In this document: piece after piece, positions 1 to 13,340 of the stretch
Layout of the letters: the number at the start of each line of letters is the position of its first letter
Position numbering within the stretch: position 1 is the stretch's first letter
Source: Anopheles merus
Lineage: Eukaryota; Arthropoda; Insecta; Diptera; Culicidae
Assembly: GCF_017562075.2 (NCBI RefSeq)
Contig: NC_054085.1
Location: forward strand, 17,016,222 to 17,080,221
Direction: 5' to 3'
DNA: 64,000 nucleotides
The notes under the pieces: model-generated
Told to the model about the DNA's origin: nothing
Seen by the model: only the letters and a program-made list of their open reading frames with translations
Database searches by the model: none
Program-made: the position numbers and the translations under genes

Positions 1-593
1 CCTCTCGTGACGGCTAAATGTTGCCGCCAGACGTGAGAGGGAACTGTATCACGCTCGGGACAGCCCTGTTGCTGTGCCCAGTCGGCTAGCATATGTGGTT
101 TTGTAGAATGTCGCTGTGGAGCGCTACACACAGAAATACTGTGTGTCTTTGCCGGGGAATCATGGCTGTAGTCATGATTTTTTTTTGCAATTTTGCTTGG
201 TTTTGTTCGACCTTACGATCATATATTTCAATTTATGTGTACCACATACAAACACACACATATACGAGGTTGAAAGAGCGTCACAGAGCGTCCCAGTGCT
301 GGTAGTCGGAGTTGGTGGTTGGTGAGCAAATTAAATTGTTCGAATATCACTGCACACACACTGCAATATAGCGGGATCGGGCAACCGTTTTATTTACATT
401 CCTCTCTCGGTGTGGCCTACCCAACCCAACCCAGCGGCATCCGAAGGCACGAGGACCCGTCTTGGAGGGTATTTGTTTCGCTGAAAGTCTAATATTTTTA
501 CTGCACCCGGGGGCACCCAAAGGGGGGACGGGTTTCATATTTCGACGTGCTGCCACTTTTCCTCATTCGCTCACCGTAGGCCGTTTGATGGCG

Positions 594-616
594 CGTGTGT
601 GTGTGTGTTTGTGTGT
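594..616. repeat. (GT)n microsatellite, interrupted
   Basis: A GT run broken once by TT. It is one of many short TG runs spread over the window. Confidence 0.8.
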
Positions 617-1058
617 ATCATATGGGTGAATTTTCATTCTCAATCTTGTGGAACCGCACTGGAACCTGGCACGAAGGCTCGCCCAGTTCTGCCTGAAGTG
701 CTCCCGTGCGTCCCGGGCTGTGCGAGCTGGAAAGTCGCCCCATCCCCACAGCCTAAGGGGGCTTGCCATGGATGGGCAGGAATTTCCTGATTATCAAGAC
801 CTTTGTTCTCGCGATCATGACGCGCTCCTCTCTTCACGCTCCAGGATCGCGGAGGAGAAGGGGGATTTGAAAAACACTGTGTTATATGTGCGAAATTAAC
901 CTCTTCTCGCTGTTGGTGCTGTTTGCACAGCGGAATCGCTCAAGTGTTACTTACGAGCGTTTTTGCGTCGCGTCAGTAAAGAAAACCGGGGGGAAAAGAG
1001 CTTGCTCGAACATGTTGCTTTCCCTTACGAATGCACATAATTTTCGAGTGCGTGTGCT

Positions 1059-1075
1059 GTGTGTGTGTGTGTGTG
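1059..1075. repeat. (GT)n microsatellite
   Basis: Eight uninterrupted GT units followed directly by GCAGCC. Confidence 0.8.
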
Positions 1076-1249
1076 CAGCCTAACAATGTTTACCGTGAAA
1101 TGAAACGGAACGGAATGGAACGGTTTTTGTTTGAAATTGTGGAAGTTGATTAAGTTGAAGTGTGTGCGAGCTTGAAGTGAACGCTTCTGAATGAGGTGCG
1201 GAATGTAATGCTTGTCAGAACTTTGGAAGTTAATGTGCATGGTGTGAGA

Positions 1250-1658
1250 TATGCATTGGTACAGATATATTAAAAATAATCTTTACTATTTCTTAATACG
1301 TCTAACTATCTCACAAATTCTGGATGTATTTTGTGTTACATTTGAGAAATTCTGAACAAATTGTCATCATAATTATGAAACAATGGTCTTCAGAAGTTAT
1401 TAAAGAGAGATTTCCAGAAGGTTTATATATTTACGCTTAAATGATCAATCTTCAAAATAAATTCATAAATTCATAAAAAATATATTTACGCTTAAATGAT
1501 CAAAAGTTCTCTTCTCTTACTTTGAAATAGTATATTGCTGATCACGTTCGATCAGTCATGAGGCCTACCTCATGAGAAAGTTAACAGGATCAGTCTTGGT
1601 GATCATGCTTCAAAAGATACTGGAACTAGTAACTCATATCTAGAGCTGACGTCATAGA
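1250..1658. other. AT-rich island with a direct repeat and hairpin
   Basis: Composition turns sharply AT-rich here. A 22-base sequence beginning ATATTTACGCTTAAATGATC occurs near 1427 and again near 1483, about 57 bp apart. A short hairpin lies at 1556-1575. No ORF is worth reporting. The block looks like relic transposable-element or satellite-like DNA, but no terminal repeats define an element. Confidence 0.5.
1556..1575. other. perfect 8-bp hairpin
   Basis: TCATGAGG is followed by CCTA and then CCTCATGA, giving an 8-bp perfect stem with a 4-base loop. There is no T-run after it and no flanking gene, so this is only a structural palindrome. Confidence 0.6.
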
Positions 1659-1842
1659 AAAAGTTTTGGATGTATAAGAATATAAAGAATCATCAATTCA
1701 CATCGATATAGTATAGTACTTGCCTAAGAAGACCTCTTTCATACAACCGGCAAAGTTTTGGATGTATAAGAATAGAAAGAATCATCAATTCACATTGATA
1801 TAGTGAAGTAGTTGCCTAAGAAGACCTCTTCCATACAACCGG
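1659..1842. repeat. 92-bp tandem duplication (two copies)
   Basis: Copy one (1659-1750) and copy two (1751-1842) are adjacent and offset by exactly 92 bp. Both begin with AAGTTTTGGATGTATAAGAA and end with CATACAACCGG. They differ at only a handful of positions, so the duplication is fairly recent compared with the decayed repeats elsewhere in the window. There is no ORF in it. Confidence 0.9.
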
Positions 1843-1850
1843 TGGATCTT

Positions 1851-4800
1851 TATAGGGCTTAAGCTCATATAGCTCACATTCCGGTTTACTAAGAAGACGT
1901 GACAATCCAGCCAGCAGAGACCAGACAGACAGACCGCTAGATCTACAGCAACGTTTGTGGTGTCAATTAAGCGGACTGTCTGCCTCATTGCCATAAACAG
2001 AAATGGATGAAATCAATCGAAAAGTCTCCACACGGCACCATAAAAAACGCCACCTGAACCTCCCTCCACAACGCATAACTGTAACTGCGTGCCCACCGTG
2101 GGACTCTAGGCGCACTACCGATCGTCACCCGAGACAAGGATTAAAAGTTTACGATAGTGTTTAACTTGATGCCGGGTTCTACTGTCGATTTTGCGTTACG
2201 CGTAACCGCCCAGCAAGCGGCAAGGTGATGCAATTTCCATCCCAAGAAGCCACAAGACTCGGTTGAAGATGAGTGCAAAGAACCTGACCGACACTTATGT
2301 TCATTGCGATCGTAAAATGGAAACATGAATGTACTACCGCGCGTATGATTCTCGCCGCGTGGCTCCCGCGTAATGTACGCGAAAGTGTGAGGCACTCGGG
2401 CTCATCAAAGCCCCACAGCGGCGGTGGCGGCAGCGGTCAGCCACAACTGCCCATGGGGATGTCGAGCCGCAGTACGGGAACCGGTGGCGGCAAATGATAT
2501 CGAAATGCGGGTTATTAAATTCTTTCCTTCCCATGGCTGTGGAATGCCCTCCGTGCGCGTACCGTACCCGTTTGCGTGCGCTCCCTGGGTACGCCGCACG
2601 CCTTGTACACTTGTACGGTGTGGTTTTCTAGTGTTTCGTGTGTGTGTGTGTTTGTGTTGGTTTTTTGCTTGCTGGCGCACCGGTGGATCACGAGGTCGAA
2701 GGCTCCGCAGTGAGCCTGCGCTTTTTTTTTTATTGCTCGAGAGTACAATTTAATAAAAACCACTTTAACGCCCCTGTTCGTGAGTGGCGGCTGAATGAGA
2801 ATTTAAGGGCCTCCTTCCAGGCCTCAAAGGTAAGGCAGCGGGGAGAGTGTGCATGCGTGTGTGAGTATTTAACGGACGAGCCATGAAGCCATGATCGGAA
2901 TGACAACAGGCCGCCCGCTCGGCGTAAAGTCGGTCGGTGTGGAGCTTTCTTTTCCGCGGCAGGCCAATGAGCAGCCGCGTGAGGAGGATTTTTTTCTCCC
3001 CATCCGCCGGCCGTCTCTTGATAAATCATTATGATTTAGCATATTTCTGCTGCCACGCTTGGAAGCGGCCCGGCAGTTGTGGGTTAGATTTTTTGCTGTC
3101 ATGAAGTCAGAATGGCTGAGCGCAGAATGCGCTCAGGGAATGATCATCACAATATTTACTTTAATTGATTTTGTACTGCTCAGGGTGGTGAAGCCAGACA
3201 TGGACTTGGCAGGAGTTTAGTATCATTTAGCCAGAGGAATTAACTGCTGATTAAGCACATCGGGGATGATTGACTTGTGTGTCGCCTGATGTGTTGTGTT
3301 TTGGATGATAAGGGAAGAAAGAAGATTGAAATTAATAACGACGCTTAAGACTTAATTTATCAGCATAAATGGCGTGAGGGATAATCATTCCTGTTTTGTA
3401 CGATCACTTGTTTGAAGATTCTAGCCAGCAAGATATCCGCGCAGGAGGTTGCACAAGAGCCGCAGCAATTCAAATCGACCTATCGCCCTCACCCTTGTGG
3501 AGTGTCGTGTGGAGTTCCATTAACGAGACCCATAAAGATCCACTTGTCGCGCAAGCTTCGTTGCCCATTTGCGCTGTATCGGATTAAAGCACCCTCAATC
3601 AGGCCTGGCCGGCTGTCTATATGGGTCTATGACAAATGTTTTCCTCTTAAGCTTCACAAGTGCGTGTCCCGTGTGTCCGTGAGAGGATGAGACGGGGGTG
3701 AGATGGAAGTGTAAGTGCACACAAGCCCGCGATCTTGGAAAGGAAATGATGACGGATCACTTTTGAAGGGATGATCTCCTGGAGCGGGTCATACCAGGCG
3801 ATCGGACATGACAAATCCTGTCTGATGGAGTGGCAAGGGCAGGAGGCTTCGATTGTCGCGCCTACGCCTACGAACATCCCGGTATGGAAAGTTTGCTGTG
3901 TGTGTGTTTTTTTCGGTAATTCCACACTAACTCGCACATGGACTTCATGGAGGACCATGTTTGGGCTTTGGTGGTACAGGCACGTCGACGGCGTCTCGAC
4001 TAACGAGGTCGATAACTAGTTTGGGACCCTATGATTTACCAATCGAGCGCGGAGGGTTCTCGCCTCAGATCTCCCCCTCACCCCTGCCGTCATCCCCAGT
4101 GTTGGTCTCATTTGTGCCGGTGATTCGTTCGATTTGCGCTCGCGCACTCCCTCCTCCAAGCTAACTACTTTTTGGAGGATGTGTTTTATTGTAGTCATTA
4201 CTCGCACCCTCAAATCTTGCTGGCTGCTTGCAGGCTCGATGATAATGGGGTCTTGGGATCTAGTCTTGGGGCAGGAGAGTTTGCGAGTTTGTGCATGAGT
4301 GTCGAAACGTGAGCCGACCCCGGGTTTTGGTGTTGGATTTTGAGGTCAGCTTGCTCGAGAGGTCCTCACTCGCGCCCGCCGTAACCATTAAGCCGGTATG
4401 GTTTTGTCCGGTTCGGGACAGATGCCATTCTAGTTTGTGCGGAGTTGCGATCAGACCGGTGGGGGGAGGTTGGCGGAAGACGAAGGTGCACGATGTTTGC
4501 CGGTGTTTATTTGATGGAGCATAAATTATACGCCACAATTGAAATGGTGGCTGCTTGACGAAGCAGAAAAAACACCCCACGGTTGATGAGGGGCAGCGGA
4601 AGGTCAGAAGAAGCAGTCCAAAGATGGGCTTTAAGGAGCACTGTTTTGTGGATATCGTGTTTTGGGTACGAGTCGTTGGCGGAGATATAAATATTTCCTT
4701 TTTTTGGGGTATGTTTGATGGCGCTGCTGGTTGTGGCAGCTCGCTTCAATCGAGCGAAGGCTGCCCACAGCTCCAAAAGGAGTAAGATGTATTATATGAT

Positions 4801-5740
4801 TTTTTTTATTGCGATCATCACATCACCATCACCCTCGTCGCCTGCCTGTTCGGTAGCACGGGAGTCTTGAAAGGACGTGAGTTCGTTTCTCGATTTGCAT
4901 TTGCGGCAGAGTTTCTCGGATTTCGGACGCAAGCGGTTCGAGAAGGGCATCGGAGGCTATAATTTACCCGGTGCCGGAGCACCGGATTTTGCGTAGGAGC
5001 GCGAAAGGGTGAAGTCAAACGCGGTAAGGCCATCAGGACAGTTTTGCTGAAATGATATTTTCGATTCACAAGAAAGGGGGCGCCACCGCCGCAACCATAA
5101 TTATCCCCGCATGTGCGTCTTCGGGACGTACGTTGGTTGGGACAGCGAGGAAAGCTGACAGCAAATGTGGCAGGAACGTGGCTTACACATTTCAACACAT
5201 GCACACACAGTTCAAGTGGATTAAGTCATTACCTTACACCCACCCGCGTGGCAGTGTGTGACTGTGCGGGACTGGAAATTGAGGATCACAGATCAATGCT
5301 GCCAACGCTGATGGCCGCTACGTATGGGATCTAAATTTTTCCGAAGGTTTACTGTTGTAATAGGATTAAAACTAAATAGGGGCCACGACAGCCAACGATT
5401 GATGAACGTTTCGAAACATCTTCACGTAAATTTAGCGCCTGCCCAAAGTGTGTGTGTGTGTGCTTCATTGACATTTCAACGGCCGCGCTAATTCCAGCTG
5501 TTATCACCCTTTGCCGGCGCTTGGAAAAGGTCATTAAATCATGCTGCGTTATGGGCCGTAAACGGCCCAAATATGGTAGCGGAATCGGTGTGGCGATCCT
5601 TTCTAATCGATTGCTTGGGACGCTGTTTGAAGCCCAAGGGCAGTCGGACCGATGGTGCGTTAGATTGTTGATGAATGTCGATGATTGGTTCCCCGGTTGG
5701 CAAAAGTCCGTTCGATGGGTAGTCCTGGTGTGCTGATGTT
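1851..5740. other. unique non-coding stretch
   Basis: Nearly four kilobases of mixed-composition sequence with only short overlapping ORFs (up to 128 codons at 4818-5204 on the minus strand), none with a recognisable domain. A donor-like AAAG/GTAAGG occurs at 2829 after an open stretch, but no partner exon was found. A short GT run lies at 5449-5462. Confidence 0.45.
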
Positions 5741-6360
5741 GAAGGATTTCAAAGTAAAATTATTGGGTTTTTCTTTAAATCGAGCTGCAGTGAAGCCTTT
5801 TTATGGTTGTACCATGATAGAAACTACAGGTTAAAAATACATACTGGAGCTTAGATAAACTAACTAGACGAGTTTCTTTGGAGCATCCAAGCACTGATGT
5901 GTACCTGTACTGAAGCATTATAGCATCTTTTGACCGCAGAATGCAATATGAACTGTAATAGCCAATATGGAGTCACGTCGAACTTATGTCAGAACTGTAT
6001 GAAGAAGAAGTTGGAAAAGTCCCATGGATATGTAGAACACACAAGGAGACATTCAGTTAAGAGGTGTTTTCCAAGATATTCTTCTAAGGGAAATAAGAAA
6101 CTATGTAAAATAACGCGCAAAACGGTCAAATTAAGGAACCAATTTATCTCGGAGAGACTTCATTCAACGGAATGACTCGATTGGAGTGATTAAGACTCAA
6201 GATTAAATTGATTCGTTCTACATTCGTTTCCAAACGAAAACAAAAAATGAAAGTTCGACTCAAGGAACTTAAGAACACGCTCAATCAAAATACTTCGTAT
6301 TAGGCATAAATGAAGATGCAACATCCAGAGCAAAAAATACAACTAGTTTGACTGCAGCAT
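5740..6360. other. AT-rich island
   Basis: AT-rich block between GC-richer flanks. It contains an 81-codon ORF on the plus strand (5930-6175) whose lysine-rich, cysteine-containing product I do not recognise. No inverted termini are visible. Probably decayed repeat DNA. Confidence 0.4.
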
Positions 6361-8060
6361 AGGGCCCATAAACGCAATCCCAGCGCTCCAACATGCAAGC
6401 TCACGATTGCGCCGGCCGCGCAATCAAATGCGTCTAAATAATGGACGCATCCGCCCCTAATGATAACTTAAATCAATCATTCTGTGATTGTTTCTCGTTT
6501 GTTTCTAACGCAGCTCCCCGGATGGCTTCCAGATTGGTTCGCTCGTAATGTTTGTTTCCCAAACCCGCTTTAAAACAAGGGGAATCCAATTTTCAGAATG
6601 AGAGTTCCATAGCCAAGAATTGGAAACGGTGGATCATCTGCCTGCCCACTACCAGGCACTGCATACAAATCCAACCAAGCAGACGAGGCGCGCAATTAGG
6701 AAGCGTTGAAGCGACGCTGCTACGAAGCTGTAGGCATCTACCGTCGGTGACCACACGTCGGTTTGCTGACCAGCGGCTACTCTCGACTGCGTTTTTTTTT
6801 CTTTTCGTTTTCGAATTCGGGGAGGGAACTTTGTCTGTTCGGGGCCATTTTTCTTCCACCGACACCGCAGGCTACATCGCAGTGCGTAGATCCGTGGAGT
6901 TCGTCAGCGCTGCTTTTTTTGGGGTGCTACTGATGCGGAGTGTACGCGCCCTGTTCTGACCATCGCAGACTGATAGATGTTTAATAATAAACATTTACGT
7001 CTCAATAAGCGGACTGTGGCTCCATCGCGCTGCCGCAGGGTGGTAATGGTGCTGGCTCTTAGGAAGCAGAAGCAAGTGAACAGCACAGCCACAGCAGCAA
7101 AAAAAAAAGCCCATCGTCCCGACCGACACAAGAAAGTGCCGTCCTCAAGGAGGTTGTGCCACCATCTTCCCACCATCGGTGGCGCGCGCGTAATCCGGCA
7201 AGAGGTTCCGGCCTCCGTCGCCGGCATCGGGGTTGGCCTTGAGCCAGGCCCGGTTTAATGAATGTGCGAATAAATATCGAAAGCAAATTCAAAACAAATT
7301 AAGTGCTCATAATTCGAGGGCTCGGCTGCCCAGGAACACACCGGCGGGGCTCGATCAAGAACTAGGAGAAGCGCACTGGGCAGTGTGTCTGTGTCTGTGG
7401 CTGTCTAGGGCTTTTCAAGCAGCGTGAGGCATTTGTTTGAATTCCACCGAGAGCGCTCTCTTTAATCTTGTCGCCGTTAATTGGCGATTTGTGGATTATT
7501 TAATGTTTGTCATTTTTTTTGCTGAAGTTGCCGCTTGTTGCTTTGGCCGTACAGCGTACAGAAGGATTCCGGGAGGGACCGCTATTAGTGCGACACAGGG
7601 GGGGAGTAGCGGTATGCAATTACGCCCGGGTGAAATCGGGTGCCGGGTGTTTATGAGGCATTATGCAAGCTTTTTTTCTTCTGCTGTTGCGCACCGACGA
7701 GGTGAGCAATAATTTCTGTACTTTCATAAATTATCGATCGCAACATTGTGTGTTGTGTGTACGGGTGCGTCCTTCCCAGGGTTGTGCCGGTGGGAGGAGA
7801 TTAATCATTTTGATTGTTTTGATAAGAAATAGGTGGCAGTGTCAGAGTAAAGCAAAGGGAGAGAGAAAAAAAGCGAAAGATATTGAACGCATTGTGCATG
7901 CATTCCCGCCCTGGAGTGTGTGAGGGAAAGGCGATCATTAATCATGGGATAACGATCGAGGACCGGGAAGCCGAATAAAGCGATTTGTGAGTCAACTGTT
8001 AATCGGTGAAGGATGATCCAAGATGAATGCAAATTTATCCTGCCGTGGGGGATAATGGAA
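6361..8060. other. unique non-coding stretch
   Basis: ORFs up to 135 codons (6552-6959) overlap on both strands and show no domain. A donor-like CGAG/GTGAGC sits at about 7700 after an open frame starting at 7614, but there is no further support. Otherwise nothing recognisable. Confidence 0.4.
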
Positions 8061-8640
8061 GCGAGAAAGTAATGGTTTTGTGATATTTTAATTATGTTTT
8101 TTTATTCCTTATAAAAACTTATTGAAAAAATTATAAACAAAACTATGAGTAACCTGTATATTAGGGCAAACATATAGTTATGGAGTAAAATTATTCCTGG
8201 CTACTTATTTATACCATTTTTTACAATTTTGATGAATCTCTAGAGTAGTGTTTCTGATTAATATTGATTGGTTATGTATACGCTAAACTTTTGCATTAAA
8301 CTTTAAAGTATTTACGCGTTTTAAAGTTTCTACCGAACTAGAGAATTTCATTTTCAGTGTAAAGGTAAAGACATGAATATTTTTAAAATTTTCTCTAGTT
8401 TTACATTTTCTGTTTGCGCTCGCTATAAATAAGAATCGATCTTGCACCATTTGGCGTCCTAGACCGAGCACTTACTAACGGCTTTATCGGGCGTTCCATG
8501 AAGGCGAACGTTAAGATGCAATAAAAAAGCACTAACTCACTGTATGAAATAACAAACAAAAATCAAACGTGGAGACATAAAACTTTACCAAAACAAGATG
8601 CGTAAAAAAGCGCATATAACACATGAATAAATATTATTGT
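8060..8640. other. AT-rich island with small inverted repeats
   Basis: A 10-bp perfect inverted repeat (AAACTTTAAA at 8298-8307 and TTTAAAGTTT at 8320-8329) and a looser pair around AACTAGAGAA (about 8335) and TTCTCTAGTT (about 8392) lie inside this AT-rich block. There are no TIR boundaries and no meaningful ORF. Confidence 0.4.
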
Positions 8641-10844
8641 ACCTCGTTTCATTCCCCGAGTGCGTTGGCAAACGGATTCACGCTCAATTTTGTGCTCGAT
8701 TCAAACGAAACACGCTTTTTACGGTACGCAATGGTGTTTTTATTTTGTTTTCTTTTCTTGGGGAACCAATTCCCAACAAGTGGTTCCCTTGCAGGTCACT
8801 CCACGAGGGCGGTATTTGGTTTGTGACTTGTTTGAATCCTCTTGCCCTTGCCCGCCTTCATGCCCGCTGGCGCCAACCCGTGTGACGTGCGCATCCGCAT
8901 TCGGATCCGTCGAAATGGGCAACAGCGCGCACGATGCCGGCTTTGCACGCCCGGCCAAGACTACCAAATTCGTCGCAACGACACACATTGAGCGCACGGT
9001 CACGTTTGTGTCGTGAAATTTATGTTTTCAACTTTCAACTCCAAGCTGTCCGCGAAGGGAAGCGGGGGAACGGGGGGAGGAAACGCACGGAGAAGAAACA
9101 CATCAAAAAGCCGTTCGTCCTGCGTTTCGCCGTCAGCGAGCAGCGCCGGGCACGAGGAACAAACAACGGTCGGAAGTCATCCCCGCGGCCAAGATCGCCA
9201 ACGGGCGATTGCACGGAAACGTAAAATTTAGCCACGCTATCAAAAAAGGGGGTGGTGAGGAGGAGGTAATGGAGAAGAGGGAAACGAAAGGAAACAAAAA
9301 GCGCGCACCATGATCATCTAATTTGGCTGTTCGTAATTTCAAACTCATGTACCTTCCGATTCCGATCACATCGGTCCAAGCCGGCCAACGCTATATGTTC
9401 TGCCGCGGCCTCCGGAGCTCCGGCGATCCTTTCGATCATTTTCCGCTTTCGCTTTGACCTTCGGCTCTTTTTTGTTGTGTTGTGTTGCTGTTGGTTTGAG
9501 ACCGAAAAGCGGGCTAAGCCAAAATAAACTTTCCCGCGTGGCTCCGAAAGTCGTGCGCGAATGGTCGCCGTCGAAGTCCAGGTCCATGGGGTCCGTCATC
9601 TCCATTCGCTATTCGCTGTACCGTTGTCATTCCGTCGGCATAAGGGAGCGAACCGGGCGCAATCTTGATCACAGAACTCCCCCCCTCTCCCCCCTCACAA
9701 CTTCCCAAAAGTGTACCTTTGTTTGTGTACTTTGCGCGATCGCGAGTGGGAAGGAAAAACTATACGTAATTAACTTTCCGCTCGTTCGATTTTTGTTGTT
9801 GTTTGCGTTCGTGCTCGGCAGGATCATCAAGAAGGAAGGAATCCACGGGCTCCCAAAGGGGTCAAGCTCGTAAGATGAACTTCGCCGTGGCTCGCGCTTT
9901 TGGGGTTTTGCCATCGAAGCTGGAATCGGAAAGATCAGTTCCAGATTTTCGCGAGATCGGTAATCGACGTCGCGAGCAACAATTGAGCCGGTTGTTGTCG
10001 GCGGCCGGCGGTGCCGATCGGGACACGCTTGAAGCTTAATTTAGGCCTTGCAGTGCGCAAGGAATTGGGAGCTTGTGGCGGGTTGTGATTGTTTTCCAGC
10101 TCTTTCCTGGCGTCTCGAGATCTCGATAATCGATTTCTTGTTTGCTTGCTCGCTCGAATTGAGTGGCAACAATATTTTTAATGTGTAAACGTAGTCCTTC
10201 CTGGGAACGGTTGAAAGTTTTGGCCCAGTTTTTTGTTTCACTCTGTCTCTCTATACAAACGAAGCTGCCAATCCTCCAACATTCCCATGAAACTGTCCCA
10301 TTGTCCCATCGGTAGTGTAGAATTAGTTTAATTATGATAAGATCAGTGCATAATGTGAGACATCATTCCCAGCATTTGTGTTGGCGATCATGCCTTAGAG
10401 TGCGTTTTTGTGTATGACAAATGACACACAAGCTAACGTTCAATGGCATCCCCTTCAGGTTGGCATGGGGAGGTGTTTCTGGGAAGCTATCATCACCGCG
10501 CACCGTATCCGAAATGTGTTGCACGAAATAATGTCGCCCTTGCTACACTGGCAGCAATATCTCAGCGAGCGAAATGTGCCACAAATGTGAACAAAGAGAC
10601 GCTGTGGTTGAGATTTTTATGTCTTGGCTTTGGTCTACATGGCTCTACATGCTTTTGGCGTTTCAGAATGATGAGCAGGAAGTAGGTGATGGAGGCGCTG
10701 TAGACCTCTGAGACGCCGAAAATCCTCTCGACCTAGTCATACAGAGAAACAAATTATAAATGAGTTATTTATCTTGGCGTTTTTGTTTTGCTTAGCTTAT
10801 CCACAGCGCTTTGGCAGACAGAGAGGGGGAAAAAATGAACGTTA

Positions 10845-10862
10845 GTGTGTGTGTGTGTGTGT
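10845..10862. repeat. (GT)n microsatellite
   Basis: Nine GT units followed by a T run. Confidence 0.8.
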
Positions 10863-10941
10863 TTTTGTTCCCTTGTCCCGCAGTTATCACGGCTTTCTAG
10901 CGTCTTTTTGCTCCCCCTGTGAAAAGGTGGTTTGGGAGTTT

Positions 10942-10963
10942 CCCCCCCCCCCCCCCCCCCCCC
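10942..10963. repeat. poly-C run, 22 bases
   Basis: An uninterrupted run of 22 cytosines. Exact length is prone to sequencing and assembly error. On the minus strand it is a G-run that could form a G-quadruplex. Confidence 0.9.
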
Positions 10964-11396
10964 GCTACTTTACATCTACTCCGCTATGCCGAATGTTGTT
11001 GTTGAGTCGTTGATGCTTTTTTTTCTCGAATTCAAACGAAGAAGTTGTTTTTCACTCCCTCGTCCCACTGGCCTCCTCGGGCATGCTTTCACCCGTCCTG
11101 TTTTTGTTAACTACGACCGAATCCGCTTAGATTAATTTCGCGGCTAACCCGTTCTTTTCACTTTGTCACTGTGACGTTCGCCGCTGTTGTTGTTGTTTGG
11201 AGATGATGAAGTGGGTAGAGATACGCTTCTTTTCTTTTCTCTCCCTTCCATTTGTGTTTGGTTTCGTTTGATCTTCAACACACATACACAGTCGACACAA
11301 CAGACAACGGTGAGGAGTGGCTGAGGCGCATTTGAATGTCTTTCTCCCGTCCCCCCCCAAAAAAACCCGTCCACTATCGGCTACCGCAAATCATGC

Positions 11397-11693
11397 TTAC
11401 CCGATCACCTGGTGGAAGATGTCACGGAAAAGGAACAGGCGCCGTCCAGGGATGGTGCGGGAGAAAGGTTGCACTTTGAAAAGTTGGAAATGATTTATAG
11501 TGAAATTTTGGCGTTTAATCGCGCCTGCCGGTCCGTGGGCTTCATTTCTCATTCGCAACCGTGGCACCTTGCGGCCCGGAGCCGTGCGCTGTGAGCGTGA
11601 GAGTTTGCCATAGGCAATGAAGGCTAGCAGGAAATGGACAGCAGTCACTACTGCACCGAGTCGGTTGCTGCAGCACCCGACCTGATCACGCAC
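11397..11693 (-). CDS. possible exon with hydrophobic N-terminus; unrecognised
   Basis: A 98-codon minus-strand ORF. After a short polar start, residues about 12-30 (LGAVVTAVHFLLAFIAYG) form a hydrophobic stretch that could be a signal peptide or membrane anchor, and the rest is basic. The frame ends just past a donor-like GATCGG/GTAAGC near 11397-11402, so this could be a first coding exon. No acceptor exon downstream and no homologous family were found. A plus-strand ORF overlaps it. Most likely a chance frame. Confidence 0.15.
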   Translation of the reverse strand: MRDQVGCCSNRLGAVVTAVHFLLAFIAYGKLSRSQRTAPGRKVPRLRMRNEAHGPAGAIKRQNFTINHFQLFKVQPFSRTIPGRRLFLFRDIFHQVIG

Positions 11694-12239
11694 CGGATGC
11701 TAATGAGCTGTTGATCGTGTCTGGGGGCGAAAACCCCCCAAAGGAAGGAAATGGGAAGATTCACCCACCAAACATTGTGTGGATTTGAAATGAAGGGGTT
11801 GTGCTAGAAATTCCGGGCGCACCCATTTCCTATTTCTCATCCCTAACAGCGGCCAACAGTGAGTGGGCTCCCCCCCCCTCCTTATAGAAGTGGGTGAAAA
11901 TTCGACTTAACGCTGACAAATCGAACAGGGTGGGTCCGGTGGACGTGATCGTTTGGCGCTATCGGAACTAATTCGAAACGGTATGGTCACTCATTTTCGA
12001 CCTTGCCTCTGTGGGCAAACGCACAGCTCCCGGGAAGAGCGGGTAGTAGCGGTGGCGAAGGGGTCATTTGTAACGCCCCATCAGGAGAGAAAGGAAGGAA
12101 GCTGTAGTTCGTTAGGCCGCGTTTGGTTTGATTTTCGGGGAAGGTGCTAACGTTATCGTATTCGGCACGATTGCAACTCCTCGCGGGGATTCGCTCCGGA
12201 AGACTAATGGGATGAATGGGGCGGGGGCTTTGTTATGTT

Positions 12240-13340
12240 ATTTGTTCCCATTTCGTTTTATTCGAAAGTATGGGGTTGTTGTTGTTTTTTTTTTTTAATT
12301 TTTTTAAATCGTTTGAGAACGATTCACTGCAAGATTAATCGATGTGTTTTGTTAATGTTTGAATAAATGGTTTACCGATGAGCTGCAGACAATTGGTATG
12401 CTTTTGTGTCTGAGTCTGAGCAACTGCATTCGTTTGCTTTTATTGCTTTCTATTATCGGAAATGGGTCACTTTTAGATGTCTGTATCTTGTAACGGTCCA
12501 TTTGGAGGAGCTAAGTTCTCATTGTTTGACAATTGATTGAATGTGATCAAAATCAAACTGTGCTATCTATGCTCAAAATCCAATTCACTATCTCTATTTA
12601 TTGTGACATTTTCATAGACATAGCTTCAAGTTTAGTTGTCACAAATGACTCAAAAATGCTGTTATATTTGGCAACCAGACAGAATCCAGGACTATATTCA
12701 GTCACACAAATCATTGTGTGGTTTGCAGCGGTTATTTTGCACCTTTAGAACCAAAGGAAAGAGAAAATCGCTGTACATTTTTTGCTAGTTCTGAAGTGTC
12801 TGGAAAGTTTAATAGATATAAGATATCTGGAAACCTTGCAGTGATTATATGAGAGCATTGGAGAGAAAATACAAAAAGGTTTTAGTAATGAATGATCCGT
12901 GCTTTTTTCAATTGTAAGCAAAATGATACAAGCATAGCATTTTCAGTTTAAATTAGTTTTTTTTTATGTATGATCAAAATCATAGAGTCAAAGGAAGATC
13001 GAAAAGAATTGCTTAGAGCTCTCTAGCTCTTGTGATTAATCTCTTAAATATTCTTTTTTTTTATAGATACTTCATTCTCATTGTTAGATGTTAAACAATC
13101 TTATTTGCAGACCATTTCTTGTTTGAAGTTACCTTATCTCGGTCGTCAAAGTAACATAACTCCCTTGACAGATATATTTCTCGTGAATTTTGCTATTACA
13201 AAAATCGATCTCAGTATTCGATATCTTGAAAAAGTAGGCTTTACAAATGATATCGAATGAAGAAAACTTTCTTTTTAGTAAAAAAACTCATATGAAAGTT
13301 TGATATGAGTGAAATGGAATCAAGAGACCAAAAAAAAAAA
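12240..13340. other. AT-rich island
   Basis: Long AT-rich stretch with poly-T near 12285-12305 and a 71-codon ORF (12533-12748) that I do not recognise. A small palindrome (CTCATAT, 8-base spacer, ATATGAG) sits near 13288. No element boundaries seen. Confidence 0.4.

Larger units (their letters stand above)
1..1250. other. unique non-coding stretch
   Basis: Mixed-composition sequence with no ORF longer than 83 codons and no recognisable protein. It holds two short GT runs (594-616 and 1059-1075) and a short CA-rich stretch near 245-260. I see no promoter or splice arrangement that makes a convincing gene. Confidence 0.5.
8641..12240. other. unique non-coding stretch
   Basis: Mixed composition with overlapping short ORFs (longest 139 codons at 9454-9873) that look like chance frames. 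It holds a GT run (10845-10862), a 22-base C run (10942-10963) and the minus-strand exon-like ORF at 11397-11693, listed separately. Confidence 0.4.
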
